DNA from: Aquifex sp.
GTDB taxonomy: Bacteria > Aquificota > Aquificia > Aquificales > Aquificaceae
Assembly: GCA_003978875.1 (NCBI GenBank)
Contig: QNXQ01000143.1
Span: 1 to 33,216, forward strand
Direction of reading: 5' to 3'
Length of the DNA: 33,216 nucleotides
Shown here piece by piece: positions 1 through 8,713 of this stretch. How positions within the stretch are numbered: position 1 is the stretch's first letter; each line of letters begins with the position of its first letter. The notes under the pieces were generated by a model. The model ran no database searches, was not told the DNA's origin, and saw only the letters and a list, made by a program, of their open reading frames with translations. A program made the translations under genes and the position numbers.

Positions 1-2
1 TA

Positions 3-131
3 AGAGTTGTTGAGAAAAAGAAAAGTAAAAAAAGTGTAGAGGTTGATTTCAAAGATAAAAACGTATACCTCAGAGTTTTCGATAAAAAGGGAAATATTTT
101 TGAAGAATTTAAGTCAAAAGAGACATTTTAG
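3..131 (+). CDS. C-terminal end of a protein truncated by the window edge (…EVDFKDKNVYLRVFDKKGNIFEEFKSKETF*), function unknown
   Basis: Open frame from the window start to TAG at 129-131, with lysine/glutamate-rich composition like the other proteins here. Confidence 0.5.
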   Translation, partial: RVVEKKKSKKSVEVDFKDKNVYLRVFDKKGNIFEEFKSKETF

Positions 132-288
132 TAATTATTCCCTCAATTATTTTCCCCATATTTTTCTTTCATTAGTATAGTTATTGGTTAAAACTATAAT
201 TTCCTCCGGATATCCTAAAAGATTCCTTCATCTAATTTAAAAAACTAAAAATAAAAACTAAAAATAAAGAATGATTAAAGATAGAGAT

Positions 289-308
289 CCTCCCCACGGA
301 GGGGGAGG
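289..308 (-). terminator. Hairpin CCTCCCC-ACGGAG-GGGGAGG, candidate terminator for the minus-strand carboxylase operon
   Basis: 7-bp GC-rich perfect stem with a 6-nt loop, just 3' of the minus-strand CDS ending at 323. AT-rich sequence follows in the minus direction, but the U-tract is not ideal. Confidence 0.5.
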
Positions 309-322
309 AACAATCCAGATAA

Positions 323-2290
323 TTACTGATAACTGTTGTCTTCCTTGTGAGGAACAATTCTCATTATTGCTTGGTCGGGATTTACCTGGTCTCCAGGTTT
401 TGCAAATATCTTCTTGACTATTCCGTCTATCGGGGCGTGTACTTCGTTTTCCATCTTCATCGCTTCAACGGTAGCAACAGTTTGTCCCTGCTGAACGGGT
501 TCTCCCTCTTTTACGAGTATTTTTACCACCTTTCCGGGCATAGGAGGAGTAACATCTCCTTCTTCAGTAGCTTTCGGAATACCTCCTTCTTCTTCCGCGG
601 TTTGAACGGTTTGAGCTCCGCCTCCTTGAGGAATTGCTTCTTTGAAAGGCTTGAGCTGTATTTCTTCCAGTTTGTTGTTAATTCTCACGTAATACTTTCT
701 GGGTTTTCCTGCTTCCGCATCTACGGATACACCTTCTATCTTTACTTTGAACTTTTCACCGTGGTAAGTGATTTCAAATTCTATAGGTGCAGCACCGGGT
801 ACCTCTCCGGGCTTGGTCTCCGCAACTTCGGGGAGTTCTGCATCCACGGGTTCCGGATGGAGTTCTCCCTTCTCTCTGAGTTCAAAGAACTCTTTGGCTT
901 GCATCGGGAAGAGTATGTAAAGCAGGATTTCTTCATCCGAAGGTTCTCTTCCAAAAAGCTCTTGAAGCTCTTTCTTTGCCTTTTCCCACTCTTGAGGATC
1001 TGCGTAATCTGCAGCTCTTGTGGAGAAGTCTGGTTCTTTTCCTGGACCGAGAATCTTTTCCACAAGTTCCTTAGATAGAGGTCCCGGTGGCTTTCCGTAC
1101 TTTCCTTCTACGTATTCTCTAACTTCCTTAGTGATTACTTTGTATCTTTCTCCTGTAATTACATTGAGAACCGCTTGAACACCTACTATTTGGGAAGAAG
1201 GTGTTAGGAGCGGTGGATATCCAAGGTCTTTCTCAACTCTTGGAACTTCTTCAAGAGCTTCTTCTATCTTATCGAGGGCATTAGCTTCCATAAGTTGTGC
1301 AACCATGTTGGATATCATTCCGCCGGGTATCTTGTGTATGAGAACTTTTGCGTTAACACCTGCATATTCGGTTTCGTACTTCTTATATTTCTTCTTAATC
1401 TTCTTAGCTATTTCCGCAGCTTCAGATACCTTTTGGAGGTCTAATCCTGTATCAAAGGGTGTTCCTTCAAGCGCCGCTATTATTGTCTCGGTTGCAGGGT
1501 GAGATGAACCGAATGCTAATGGGGATAGAACTGTATCTAGCATATCAACTCCTGCGAGAACCGCCATTATGTGGTTCATGGTAGCCATTCCGCTCATGTC
1601 GTGGTTGTGGAGAAGAACGGGAATTTTTCCTCCGGTAACTTCCTTTATTCCCTTGATTATTTGGTAGCATTCGAAGGGTTGCATTATTCCCGTTGCATCT
1701 TTGAAGGATATCCAATCGGGTTCAAGCTCTGCCAGTTCTTCCGCATATCTCATCCAGAGTTCATAGGTGTGGATGGGACTCCTTGTATAGGAAATTTCCG
1801 CGTGAACCTCTCCGCCGAACTCTTTTATAGCCTTTACCGCGGTTTCTATGTTTCTGTTGTCGTTCAAGGAGTCAAAAACTCTGAATACTGTAATTCCGTT
1901 CTCTATAGCCTTTTCAACGAATTTTTTAACGGTATAGTCACTTCTGGGTTTGTATCCTACTATGTTCTGTCCCCTGAAGAGCATCTGGAGTTTGGTATTG
2001 GGCATTACCTCTTTTATTCTTCTTAGTCTTTCCCAGGGATCTTCTTTGAGGTATCTCAGACAAACGTCGTAGGTTGCCCCTCCCCAAACCTCTACGGCAT
2101 AAAATCCACATTTGTCAAGGGCTTCACATAAAGGTAAAAGGTCATCGGTTCTCACACGGGTTGCCAGCTTACACTGTTGTCCATCTCTCGGAGTAAGGTC
2201 GGTAATTAAAATCTTCTTTTTAAAACCTTTATTTTTTACTTCCTTAAGTTTTTCCCTAATCTCCTCTATAACTTCCGGATTTACCACCAT
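323..2290 (-). CDS. Carboxyltransferase + biotin-carrier subunit of 2-oxoglutarate/pyruvate carboxylase (PycB/OadA/CfiA-type)
   Basis: DLTPRDGQQ…HNHDMSG carboxyltransferase motifs and a C-terminal biotin attachment motif VEAMKMENEV. Confidence 0.93.
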   Translation of the reverse strand: MVVNPEVIEEIREKLKEVKNKGFKKKILITDLTPRDGQQCKLATRVRTDDLLPLCEALDKCGFYAVEVWGGATYDVCLRYLKEDPWERLRRIKEVMPNTKLQMLFRGQNIVGYKPRSDYTVKKFVEKAIENGITVFRVFDSLNDNRNIETAVKAIKEFGGEVHAEISYTRSPIHTYELWMRYAEELAELEPDWISFKDATGIMQPFECYQIIKGIKEVTGGKIPVLLHNHDMSGMATMNHIMAVLAGVDMLDTVLSPLAFGSSHPATETIIAALEGTPFDTGLDLQKVSEAAEIAKKIKKKYKKYETEYAGVNAKVLIHKIPGGMISNMVAQLMEANALDKIEEALEEVPRVEKDLGYPPLLTPSSQIVGVQAVLNVITGERYKVITKEVREYVEGKYGKPPGPLSKELVEKILGPGKEPDFSTRAADYADPQEWEKAKKELQELFGREPSDEEILLYILFPMQAKEFFELREKGELHPEPVDAELPEVAETKPGEVPGAAPIEFEITYHGEKFKVKIEGVSVDAEAGKPRKYYVRINNKLEEIQLKPFKEAIPQGGGAQTVQTAEEEGGIPKATEEGDVTPPMPGKVVKILVKEGEPVQQGQTVATVEAMKMENEVHAPIDGIVKKIFAKPGDQVNPDQAIMRIVPHKEDNSYQ

Positions 2291-2338
2291 TTAAAACACC
2301 TCCTGAGGTATGTTTTATTTTACATATAAAACATCGTT

Positions 2339-3763
2339 TTACAACCCGTGATATGCAGCTATTGCTGCCGAAATAAATGCAACGAAATCTTCTTTATCCT
2401 TGTGTTCGGAGTATTCAAATACTTCGGGATGTTCTTCCAGGTACTTGGTGGTAAACTTACCACTTCTGAAGTCCTTATCCTTCATTATGTTTATGAGTAG
2501 AGGAATTGTGGTTTTTACTCCGGTAATTTCATAAGTTTCCAGTGCAGCTCTCATTCTATCCACAGCCTCTTCCCATGTAGGTGCCCAGGTAATAAGTTTT
2601 GCAATCATAGAGTCGTAGTAGGGAGTAACTTCAAATCCTCTTGCTGCAGCGTGTTCTACCCTTATTCCGAAACCTCCAGGAACGTAGTATCTTTCTATTA
2701 CTCCGGTAGAAGGTACGAAGTTGTTTTTGGGATCTTCGGCATTTATACGGCATTCTATAGCAAATCCGTTAAATTTCACGTCCTCCTGTTTTATGGTTAA
2801 AGGTTCACCTGCAGCTATCTTTATCTGCCACTTCACTATATCTATTCCCGTAATCATTTCGGTAACTGGGTGTTCAACTTGGATACGGGTATTCATCTCA
2901 ATGAAATAGAGGTTTCCTTCCTGGTCCGCTATAAACTCCATAGTTCCTGCGTTGTAATATCCAATTTCCTTTGCAGCTTTTGCCACTATGTTGCCGTAAT
3001 ATTCTCTTTTTTCGGGAGTGAGTATAAGAGAAGGTGCTATTTCTACGAGCTTTTGATTTCTCCTTTGTATAGAACAGTCTCTTTCTCCCAAGTGAATGAC
3101 ATTTCCGTGTTTGTCTCCGAGAACCTGATACTCTATATGTTTTGGATTTTCTATGTACTTTTCAAGGAGTAAGTCTCCGCATCCGAACGCCTTCTCTGCC
3201 TCTCTTGAAGCCTGGTCGTAGTTCTTAACGAGTTCTTCTTCGTTTCTACATATTCTTATACCTCTTCCTCCTCCTCCTGCTGTAGCCTTGAGAAGAACAG
3301 GGTAGCCTATCTCTTTAGCAAGGGCTTTTGCTTCTTCAACGCTCTTTAAAACTCCGTCGGAACCTGGAACTACGGGAACACCTGCTTTTTTCATAACTTC
3401 CTTCGAGCGGGCTTTGTCTCCCATAAGCTCTATTACTTTCCAGTGTGGACCTATAAAGGTTATTCCTGCTTCTTCACACATTTTTGCAAACTCTGCATTT
3501 TCCGCTAAGAATCCGTATCCCGGGTGTATAGCATCCGCTCCCACTTCAAGAGCTAAGTCTATAATCCTTTGCTTGTTGAGATAAGTATCTAATGGGTCCA
3601 CTCCTATCATGTAAGCTTCATCAGCAAGCTTTACATGCCTTGCGGTGCTTTCCACTTCGTTATAAATTGCAACCGTAGGTATCCCTAACTCTTTACAAGC
3701 TCTTATAATTCTTACCGCTATTTCCCCTCTGTTAGCCACTAAAACTTTATTGAACATCATCAA
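2339..3763 (-). CDS. Biotin carboxylase subunit of 2-oxoglutarate/pyruvate carboxylase (AccC/PycA/CfiB-type)
   Basis: MFNKVLVANRGEIAVRIIRA…, KATAGGGGRGIR ATP-grasp loop, EMNTRIQVEHPVTE. Confidence 0.94.
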   Translation of the reverse strand: MMMFNKVLVANRGEIAVRIIRACKELGIPTVAIYNEVESTARHVKLADEAYMIGVDPLDTYLNKQRIIDLALEVGADAIHPGYGFLAENAEFAKMCEEAGITFIGPHWKVIELMGDKARSKEVMKKAGVPVVPGSDGVLKSVEEAKALAKEIGYPVLLKATAGGGGRGIRICRNEEELVKNYDQASREAEKAFGCGDLLLEKYIENPKHIEYQVLGDKHGNVIHLGERDCSIQRRNQKLVEIAPSLILTPEKREYYGNIVAKAAKEIGYYNAGTMEFIADQEGNLYFIEMNTRIQVEHPVTEMITGIDIVKWQIKIAAGEPLTIKQEDVKFNGFAIECRINAEDPKNNFVPSTGVIERYYVPGGFGIRVEHAAARGFEVTPYYDSMIAKLITWAPTWEEAVDRMRAALETYEITGVKTTIPLLINIMKDKDFRSGKFTTKYLEEHPEVFEYSEHKDKEDFVAFISAAIAAYHGL

Positions 3764-4349
3764 ACCTCCTTAGAGTATTTTTCAAAATTTCGTTTAAGTT
3801 AACTTTTATTTTGTCAATTACTTCAAAATCATCTTTCCAGTTCTGAACTATCCACTTTTTACCTTTCTCGGCAATCATTACTTTTTTTGGTTTTGTAAAA
3901 ATCCATATTACTTTTTCAACCCCTGCGTCTATTAGCTCCTGAGTCTTTTCAAATGCGTAATTCTCTACAGACGCATAGTCTTTTAAATCAGCTTTTGTAT
4001 CTATTTCTATGGTTACTTTCGGAGGTGTTTTAGTATACCCTCCGCTAAATTTAAACTTTTCTTTTTCAAATATAGCAATATCTAAGAGCCTGAAGCTATC
4101 TTCTGAGGTGTAAAATCCGAGTTCTCCCGTTGCAACAATGTATTTACCAAGGTCTATTTCTTTGCCTATGAGAAAGGAAATTATAAATACTAAGAATGCG
4201 TGTAAATCACTGCTACCCATTATTGCCTCCGGAGAAAGTTCTCCCTTTAAGACTTTTTCGTAATTTCGGTAATATATGGGTTTTCCCTTTACTTTTTCGT
4301 ATATGAGGGTATTAAGTAGTTGTTTTTTAGATTCTTTTAGGGAGGTCAT
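3747..4349 (-). CDS. Uma2/DUF820-family PD-(D/E)XK-like nuclease paralog 1
   Basis: Shared YEKVxGKPIYYRxYxxVLKGELxPEAxMGSS N-terminus and LDIAIFEKEK…VTIEIDTKADL…GVEKVIWIFTK core. The 3' end overlaps the start of the biotin carboxylase gene. Confidence 0.75.
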   Translation of the reverse strand: MTSLKESKKQLLNTLIYEKVKGKPIYYRNYEKVLKGELSPEAIMGSSDLHAFLVFIISFLIGKEIDLGKYIVATGELGFYTSEDSFRLLDIAIFEKEKFKFSGGYTKTPPKVTIEIDTKADLKDYASVENYAFEKTQELIDAGVEKVIWIFTKPKKVMIAEKGKKWIVQNWKDDFEVIDKIKVNLNEILKNTLRRFDDVQ

Positions 4350-4924
4350 TTGTAGTCCTCCAAACTTATATAATTCCTAACAGCTGATATAAAAAATTTA
4401 AATGCTTCTGGTTCTAATAATGCTGCTGTTGGAAATCCTCTTCCTCCCCAATTCCAATCACCTACTAACCTATCTACCTTTATTCCACCTGTTAGATACA
4501 CGAACATATGAAGCCTTTCCCTATTCTCTAAATCTCTTGGTAGTGGAAATTTATTTTTAGTAAAATTCACTTTAGTCGCATCTTCATCAGCATATATGGC
4601 AATCAATTGAAGCATAATAGGAGTCCACGTTTCATAACTGTATCCCCATATGTTTGTCAGTTTATATAAGGAAATGTTATTTTTTACCGAAGGTTTTAAA
4701 TCTACTACCAGCATATACTCCTCATCGGGTGGAAAATTATACATTTTTATACTTTCGTTTATTAAATCCGTCTCAGGAATATGCCAACCAGTACTTCCCC
4801 CAGCAGGGTTAATAATATTTCTCTTCTTAAGAATGTTATAAATTAAATTGTAACCTGCAAGTTTTACATTATCGTTAACAAGTATTGCATTTCCATTTTT
4901 AATCTCATAAATATAAAACCCCAT
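4346..4924 (-). CDS. Uncharacterised 192-aa protein
   Basis: Intact ORF lying between Uma2 paralogs. Its stop overlaps the start of the downstream Uma2 ORF (ATGA, 4346-4349). No family recognised. Confidence 0.7.
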   Translation of the reverse strand: MGFYIYEIKNGNAILVNDNVKLAGYNLIYNILKKRNIINPAGGSTGWHIPETDLINESIKMYNFPPDEEYMLVVDLKPSVKNNISLYKLTNIWGYSYETWTPIMLQLIAIYADEDATKVNFTKNKFPLPRDLENRERLHMFVYLTGGIKVDRLVGDWNWGGRGFPTAALLEPEAFKFFISAVRNYISLEDYK

Positions 4925-4927
4925 TTC

Positions 4928-5533
4928 TCACTCCTCCCTCTTTAAAATTTCACTAATATTTAACCTTATTCCCTCCATCACCTCAAAATCATCTTTCCAG
5001 TCCTGAACTATCCATTTTTTTTCTTTTTCGGCAATCATTACCTTCTTAGTTTTGGTAAAAATCCATATTACTTTTTCTACACCTGCATCTAATAAATCCT
5101 GTGTTTTTTCATGGGCGTATTCTTCAATGCCTACATATCTTGAAAGGTCTGCCTTGGTATCCACTTCTATAACTACCTTGGGAGCTACAGGAATAAATTT
5201 GTCTTGCATGAGATAGGGTTTTACTTTCTCCTTTTCAAAAATAACTATATCCAAGTTTCTCCAAGAGCCTTTTTTGTAAGTAAATCCGAGTTCATTTGAA
5301 AGAAGTATAAATTTTTCCTCGTCAAGCTTGTTTAGCAAGAATTTAATCAAGAGTATTATTAAATAAGCCTGAATCCCGCTACTTCCCATTACAGCCTCCG
5401 GAGGTAATTCACCCTTTAGAACTCTTTTGTAGTCCCTGTAGTATATGGGCTTTCCGTTTACCTTTTCGTATGTTAGTATCTTCAGTAGTCTTCTCTTTTC
5501 TTCCTTTGAGAGTTTTCTTGCGGTAGTTACCAA
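4928..5533 (-). CDS. Uma2/DUF820-family PD-(D/E)XK-like nuclease paralog 2
   Basis: YEKVNGKPIYYRDYKRVLKGELPPEAVMGSS … VVIEVDTKADL … GVEKVIWIFTKTKK. Confidence 0.78.
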   Translation of the reverse strand: MVTTARKLSKEEKRRLLKILTYEKVNGKPIYYRDYKRVLKGELPPEAVMGSSGIQAYLIILLIKFLLNKLDEEKFILLSNELGFTYKKGSWRNLDIVIFEKEKVKPYLMQDKFIPVAPKVVIEVDTKADLSRYVGIEEYAHEKTQDLLDAGVEKVIWIFTKTKKVMIAEKEKKWIVQDWKDDFEVMEGIRLNISEILKREE

Positions 5534-6144
5534 AGTCTATACCCCCTTTCTTTAAAAAGTTGTGGTATTCTAAATTTAATATTCGCCAAAACCTCAATAT
5601 CTTCATCTATGTCTTGGGTAATCCATTTCCTTCCTTGCTCCGCTATTAATATCTTTTTAGGTTTCGTTACAATCCAAATAACTTTTTTTACACCCGCATT
5701 AAGGAGTTCTTGTGTCTTTTCATACATGTAAGCTTCAAAACTTTCGTATTTTGATAAATCCGCTTTTGTGTCCACTTCTATTACAACTTCGGGAACTACC
5801 GCTGTGTATTTAGGCTGGATTGATTTTAAATTTTCTCTCTTGAATATAGCTATATCAAGAGACCTTACACTACCCTTTGAAGGCTTAAACCCTATCTCGT
5901 TAAAGAGTATCTCATACTTATTCATGTTTAGATTTTTAAGTAGGAACTCTACAATCAGTCGTATTATTAAGGATTGTAGTTCACTACTTCCCATAACGGC
6001 CTCCGGAGGTAGTTCACCCTTCAGAACCTTTCTGTAATCCCTGTAGTATATGGGTTTCCCGTTTACCTTCTCATAGGTGAGAATTTTGAGCAGTTTTCTC
6101 TTTTCTTCTTTAGAAAGTTTTTTCTTTCTAACTGTTTTAACCAT
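5527..6144 (-). CDS. Uma2/DUF820-family PD-(D/E)XK-like nuclease paralog 3
   Basis: Same conserved N-terminus and EVDTKADL motif. Overlaps paralog 2 by 7 nt. Confidence 0.78.
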   Translation of the reverse strand: MVKTVRKKKLSKEEKRKLLKILTYEKVNGKPIYYRDYRKVLKGELPPEAVMGSSELQSLIIRLIVEFLLKNLNMNKYEILFNEIGFKPSKGSVRSLDIAIFKRENLKSIQPKYTAVVPEVVIEVDTKADLSKYESFEAYMYEKTQELLNAGVKKVIWIVTKPKKILIAEQGRKWITQDIDEDIEVLANIKFRIPQLFKERGYRLW

Positions 6145-6215
6145 TTTTAAGCTCCAATTTAAGAAAAATTAAGGAATAAAGTAAAAACATCGAAGAGAAA
6201 CAAAAAGCTTACATC

Positions 6216-6632
6216 CTACAGAATTTCAACTTTATACTCTATAGGAGCTATCTGATTCACCATGTAAGCTATTGAACAGGTGCCCGGATTGTAAATTACT
6301 TTGTCAAGAGCTTTTTTTACATCATCCTCAGTTACATCTCCTTTTACTTTTACAAATAGATATATCTTTGTAAAAACCTTAGGATACCTGTCCGTAATTC
6401 TTTCCGCATCCGTTTCTATCTCTATGTCTTCTACGTGTTTCCCTTCCTTGTGAAGAGCTTCATAGAGGTGTATTCCCACACATCCGGCTACAGAATGGAA
6501 TAAGAGTTCCGGAGGTCTTATTCCTCTTCCTTTACCTCCAACGTAATCTGCAGCATCAATAGGAACTTCCCTTCCTGCAGGTCCTATCCCTATAAAGTGA
6601 AAGTCTTCCTTTTGCTTAACTTTTACCTTCAT
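6216..6632 (-). CDS. OsmC/Ohr-family protein (peroxiredoxin-like)
   Basis: PPELLFHSVAGCVGIH…NPGTCSIAYMV, i.e. the two characteristic OsmC cysteines. Confidence 0.85.
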   Translation of the reverse strand: MKVKVKQKEDFHFIGIGPAGREVPIDAADYVGGKGRGIRPPELLFHSVAGCVGIHLYEALHKEGKHVEDIEIETDAERITDRYPKVFTKIYLFVKVKGDVTEDDVKKALDKVIYNPGTCSIAYMVNQIAPIEYKVEIL

Positions 6633-6645
6633 TAAAACACCTCCT

Positions 6646-7260
6646 TTAAATTTCTATTCCCTCTTCTTTTAAAAGCTTTTCCAAGTTTAATTTCACACCT
6701 TCTAAAACTTCAACATCACTAACCCAATCCTTAGTTATCCAATCTTTTTGCCTCTGGGCAATAAGAACTTTTTTAACTTTTGTTATATACCAGATTACTT
6801 TCTCAATTCCCGAATCTAATAAATCTTTTGTTTTTTCGTACATATATTCCTCAAAATTTTTATATCTAGATAGGTCCGCCTTTGTATCTATTTCAATAAC
6901 CACTATAGGTGTTTTCTTAGTATACTTATCCTGAGGTTTTAATAAATCTTTCTTCTTGTATACCGCAATGTCCAAACTCCTGAAACTTTTAGGAGCATAA
7001 ATAAATCCGAGTTCATTGGTTAAGATTATGTAATCATCGGGTAAAGTTTTAAATAAATACTTTAGTATTATCGCAATTATAACCGCCTGAAGTTCACTAC
7101 TACCCATAACGGCCTCCGGAGGTAGTTCACCCTTCAGAACCTTTTTGTAATCCCTGTAGTATATGGGCTTTCCGTTTACTTTTTCGTAGGTGAGAAGGTT
7201 CAGCAGTCTTCTTCTTTCTTCAGAAGAAAGTGCACTCTTTTCCTTTACTTTCATACCCAT
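6646..7260 (-). CDS. Uma2/DUF820-family PD-(D/E)XK-like nuclease paralog 4
   Basis: YEKVNGKPIYYRDYKKVLKGELPPEAVMGSSELQA … VVIEIDTKADL … GIEKVIWYITKVKK. Confidence 0.78.
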   Translation of the reverse strand: MGMKVKEKSALSSEERRRLLNLLTYEKVNGKPIYYRDYKKVLKGELPPEAVMGSSELQAVIIAIILKYLFKTLPDDYIILTNELGFIYAPKSFRSLDIAVYKKKDLLKPQDKYTKKTPIVVIEIDTKADLSRYKNFEEYMYEKTKDLLDSGIEKVIWYITKVKKVLIAQRQKDWITKDWVSDVEVLEGVKLNLEKLLKEEGIEI

Positions 7261-7306
7261 AATTTAATTCTCGGAAAAGAAAAAATTTTTAAAAGAAAAA
7301 AGGAAA

Positions 7307-8587
7307 TTACTCTATTCTACTTGCTATTTCTTGGGCAAATTCCATCGTTCCTACTTCTTTGGCTTCTATTCCTTGTTTTCTGAATCCGTTTGCGATGTCA
7401 GGTGTGCCTATTCTGGCATCCAAGGTTTTCTTGACGGCATCGTAAATCTTTTCAGCTGCTTCTTTCCATCCCAGATATTCGAGCATCATTGCACCAGAAA
7501 GGGTGAGGGATAAAGGATTAGCTATACCTTTACCTGCTATATCCCAAGCCGTTCCGTGTGTGCTTTCAAAGAGAGCATATCCGTCTCCTATGTTTCCGCT
7601 CGGAACAAAGCCGGGTCCTCCGATAAGTGCCGCAGCAAGGTCAGAAACGTAGTCTCCGTTTAAGTTTTGTGCAATTATAACATCGTAAGCTTCAGGCTTC
7701 AGAACCAACTGCATAAGCATTTGGTCGGTGATGACCTTTACAAGTTTTACCTGTCCGTCCTGTGGCTCAGCTTCCGGGTCTGTAATTACTCTTCCTTTAA
7801 ATTCAGGCTCTTCTGCTACTTCAAAAGCCCAATTGATGAAAGCACCTTCGGTTGCTTTCATGATGTTTCCTTTTCCTATCACGGCAACGACTTTTCTATT
7901 GTTCTCAAGGGCATATCTGAGAGCTTTCCTTACGTGCCTTTTGGTTTTGAATTCACTCATAGGCTTTACCGTAATTCCCACGTCTTCAGGAAAACCTTCT
8001 TCCTTTGCACCCATTTCCTTTATCAGGAATTCCCTAGCTTTTTTAGCTTCTTCACTGCCGGAGAAAAATTCAATTCCCGCGTAAACGTCATCGGTATTTT
8101 CCCTGAAAACTACAACGTTAACCCTCTCGGGATTGGGTATCGGAGTAGGTTGTCCCATCCAGTAAACAGGTCTGACCGCGGAGTAGTAGTCAAAAGCACG
8201 TCTTAGTGCCGAGTTTATAGAACGAACACCTTTTCCTACAGGAGTTCCGAGGGGTCCCTTTATACCCACTATGGATTCCTTCAAAACATCGAGAGTCTCC
8301 TGCGGAAGTCTTTCTCCGGTTTTTTCTTCCGCTTTATCTCCCGCTAAAAGCTCTACCCAGTAAATCCTCCTTGAACCGTTATAGGTCTTTTCAACAGCAG
8401 TATTTACGATAAGTAGCATAGCTTGAGTTATTTCCGGTCCTATACCGTCACCTTCTATGAAGGGGATAATCGGATTTTCGGGAACTTCCAAAGTTTTATC
8501 TTCCTTTAGCTTTATAAATTTACCTTCTTGAGGAATTTGAGCTTTTCCTTCCCAATAAAATACATTCTCAAACACTGTTTTATTCAT
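7307..8587 (-). CDS. icd: NADP-type isocitrate dehydrogenase (or oxalosuccinate reductase in a reductive TCA cycle)
   Basis: IPFIEGDGIGPEI, FRENTDDVYAGIE, ESTHGTAWDIAGKGIANP motifs. Confidence 0.95.
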   Translation of the reverse strand: MNKTVFENVFYWEGKAQIPQEGKFIKLKEDKTLEVPENPIIPFIEGDGIGPEITQAMLLIVNTAVEKTYNGSRRIYWVELLAGDKAEEKTGERLPQETLDVLKESIVGIKGPLGTPVGKGVRSINSALRRAFDYYSAVRPVYWMGQPTPIPNPERVNVVVFRENTDDVYAGIEFFSGSEEAKKAREFLIKEMGAKEEGFPEDVGITVKPMSEFKTKRHVRKALRYALENNRKVVAVIGKGNIMKATEGAFINWAFEVAEEPEFKGRVITDPEAEPQDGQVKLVKVITDQMLMQLVLKPEAYDVIIAQNLNGDYVSDLAAALIGGPGFVPSGNIGDGYALFESTHGTAWDIAGKGIANPLSLTLSGAMMLEYLGWKEAAEKIYDAVKKTLDARIGTPDIANGFRKQGIEAKEVGTMEFAQEIASRIE

Positions 8588-8651
8588 CTCCTACCTCCGC
8601 CGGGTATCTGGTAATTTTAAACATACTGAATTATTCTGTCAAGAATTTTAA

Positions 8652-8671
8652 AACAACTTTTTAAAATTGTT
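8652..8671. promoter_or_regulatory. Imperfect palindrome AACAACTTTTTAAAATTGTT between the divergent icd and iclR-like genes, candidate operator
   Basis: 8 of 10 base pairs are symmetric by eye. It lies in the 126-bp divergent intergenic region. Confidence 0.35.
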
Positions 8672-8713
8672 CTAAATTTAAAAACGCCCATACTTGACTT
8701 AAAATCAATCCTT

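Noticed and set aside
347-1078. Plus-strand ORF of 243 aa (and 781-1065 minus, 1305-1502 plus, 1571-2026 plus)
   Set aside because: Antisense or alternative-frame to the carboxyltransferase CDS; F/S/C-rich translations typical of shadow frames.
3747-7260. Uma2 cluster as a transposon/IS element
   Set aside because: No terminal inverted repeats, target-site duplications or transposase seen; ORFs are individually packed and coupled to neighbours.
7667-8206. Plus-strand ORFs opposite icd (7667-8206, 7728-8084, 7331-7513)
   Set aside because: Antisense shadows of a clearly coding gene.
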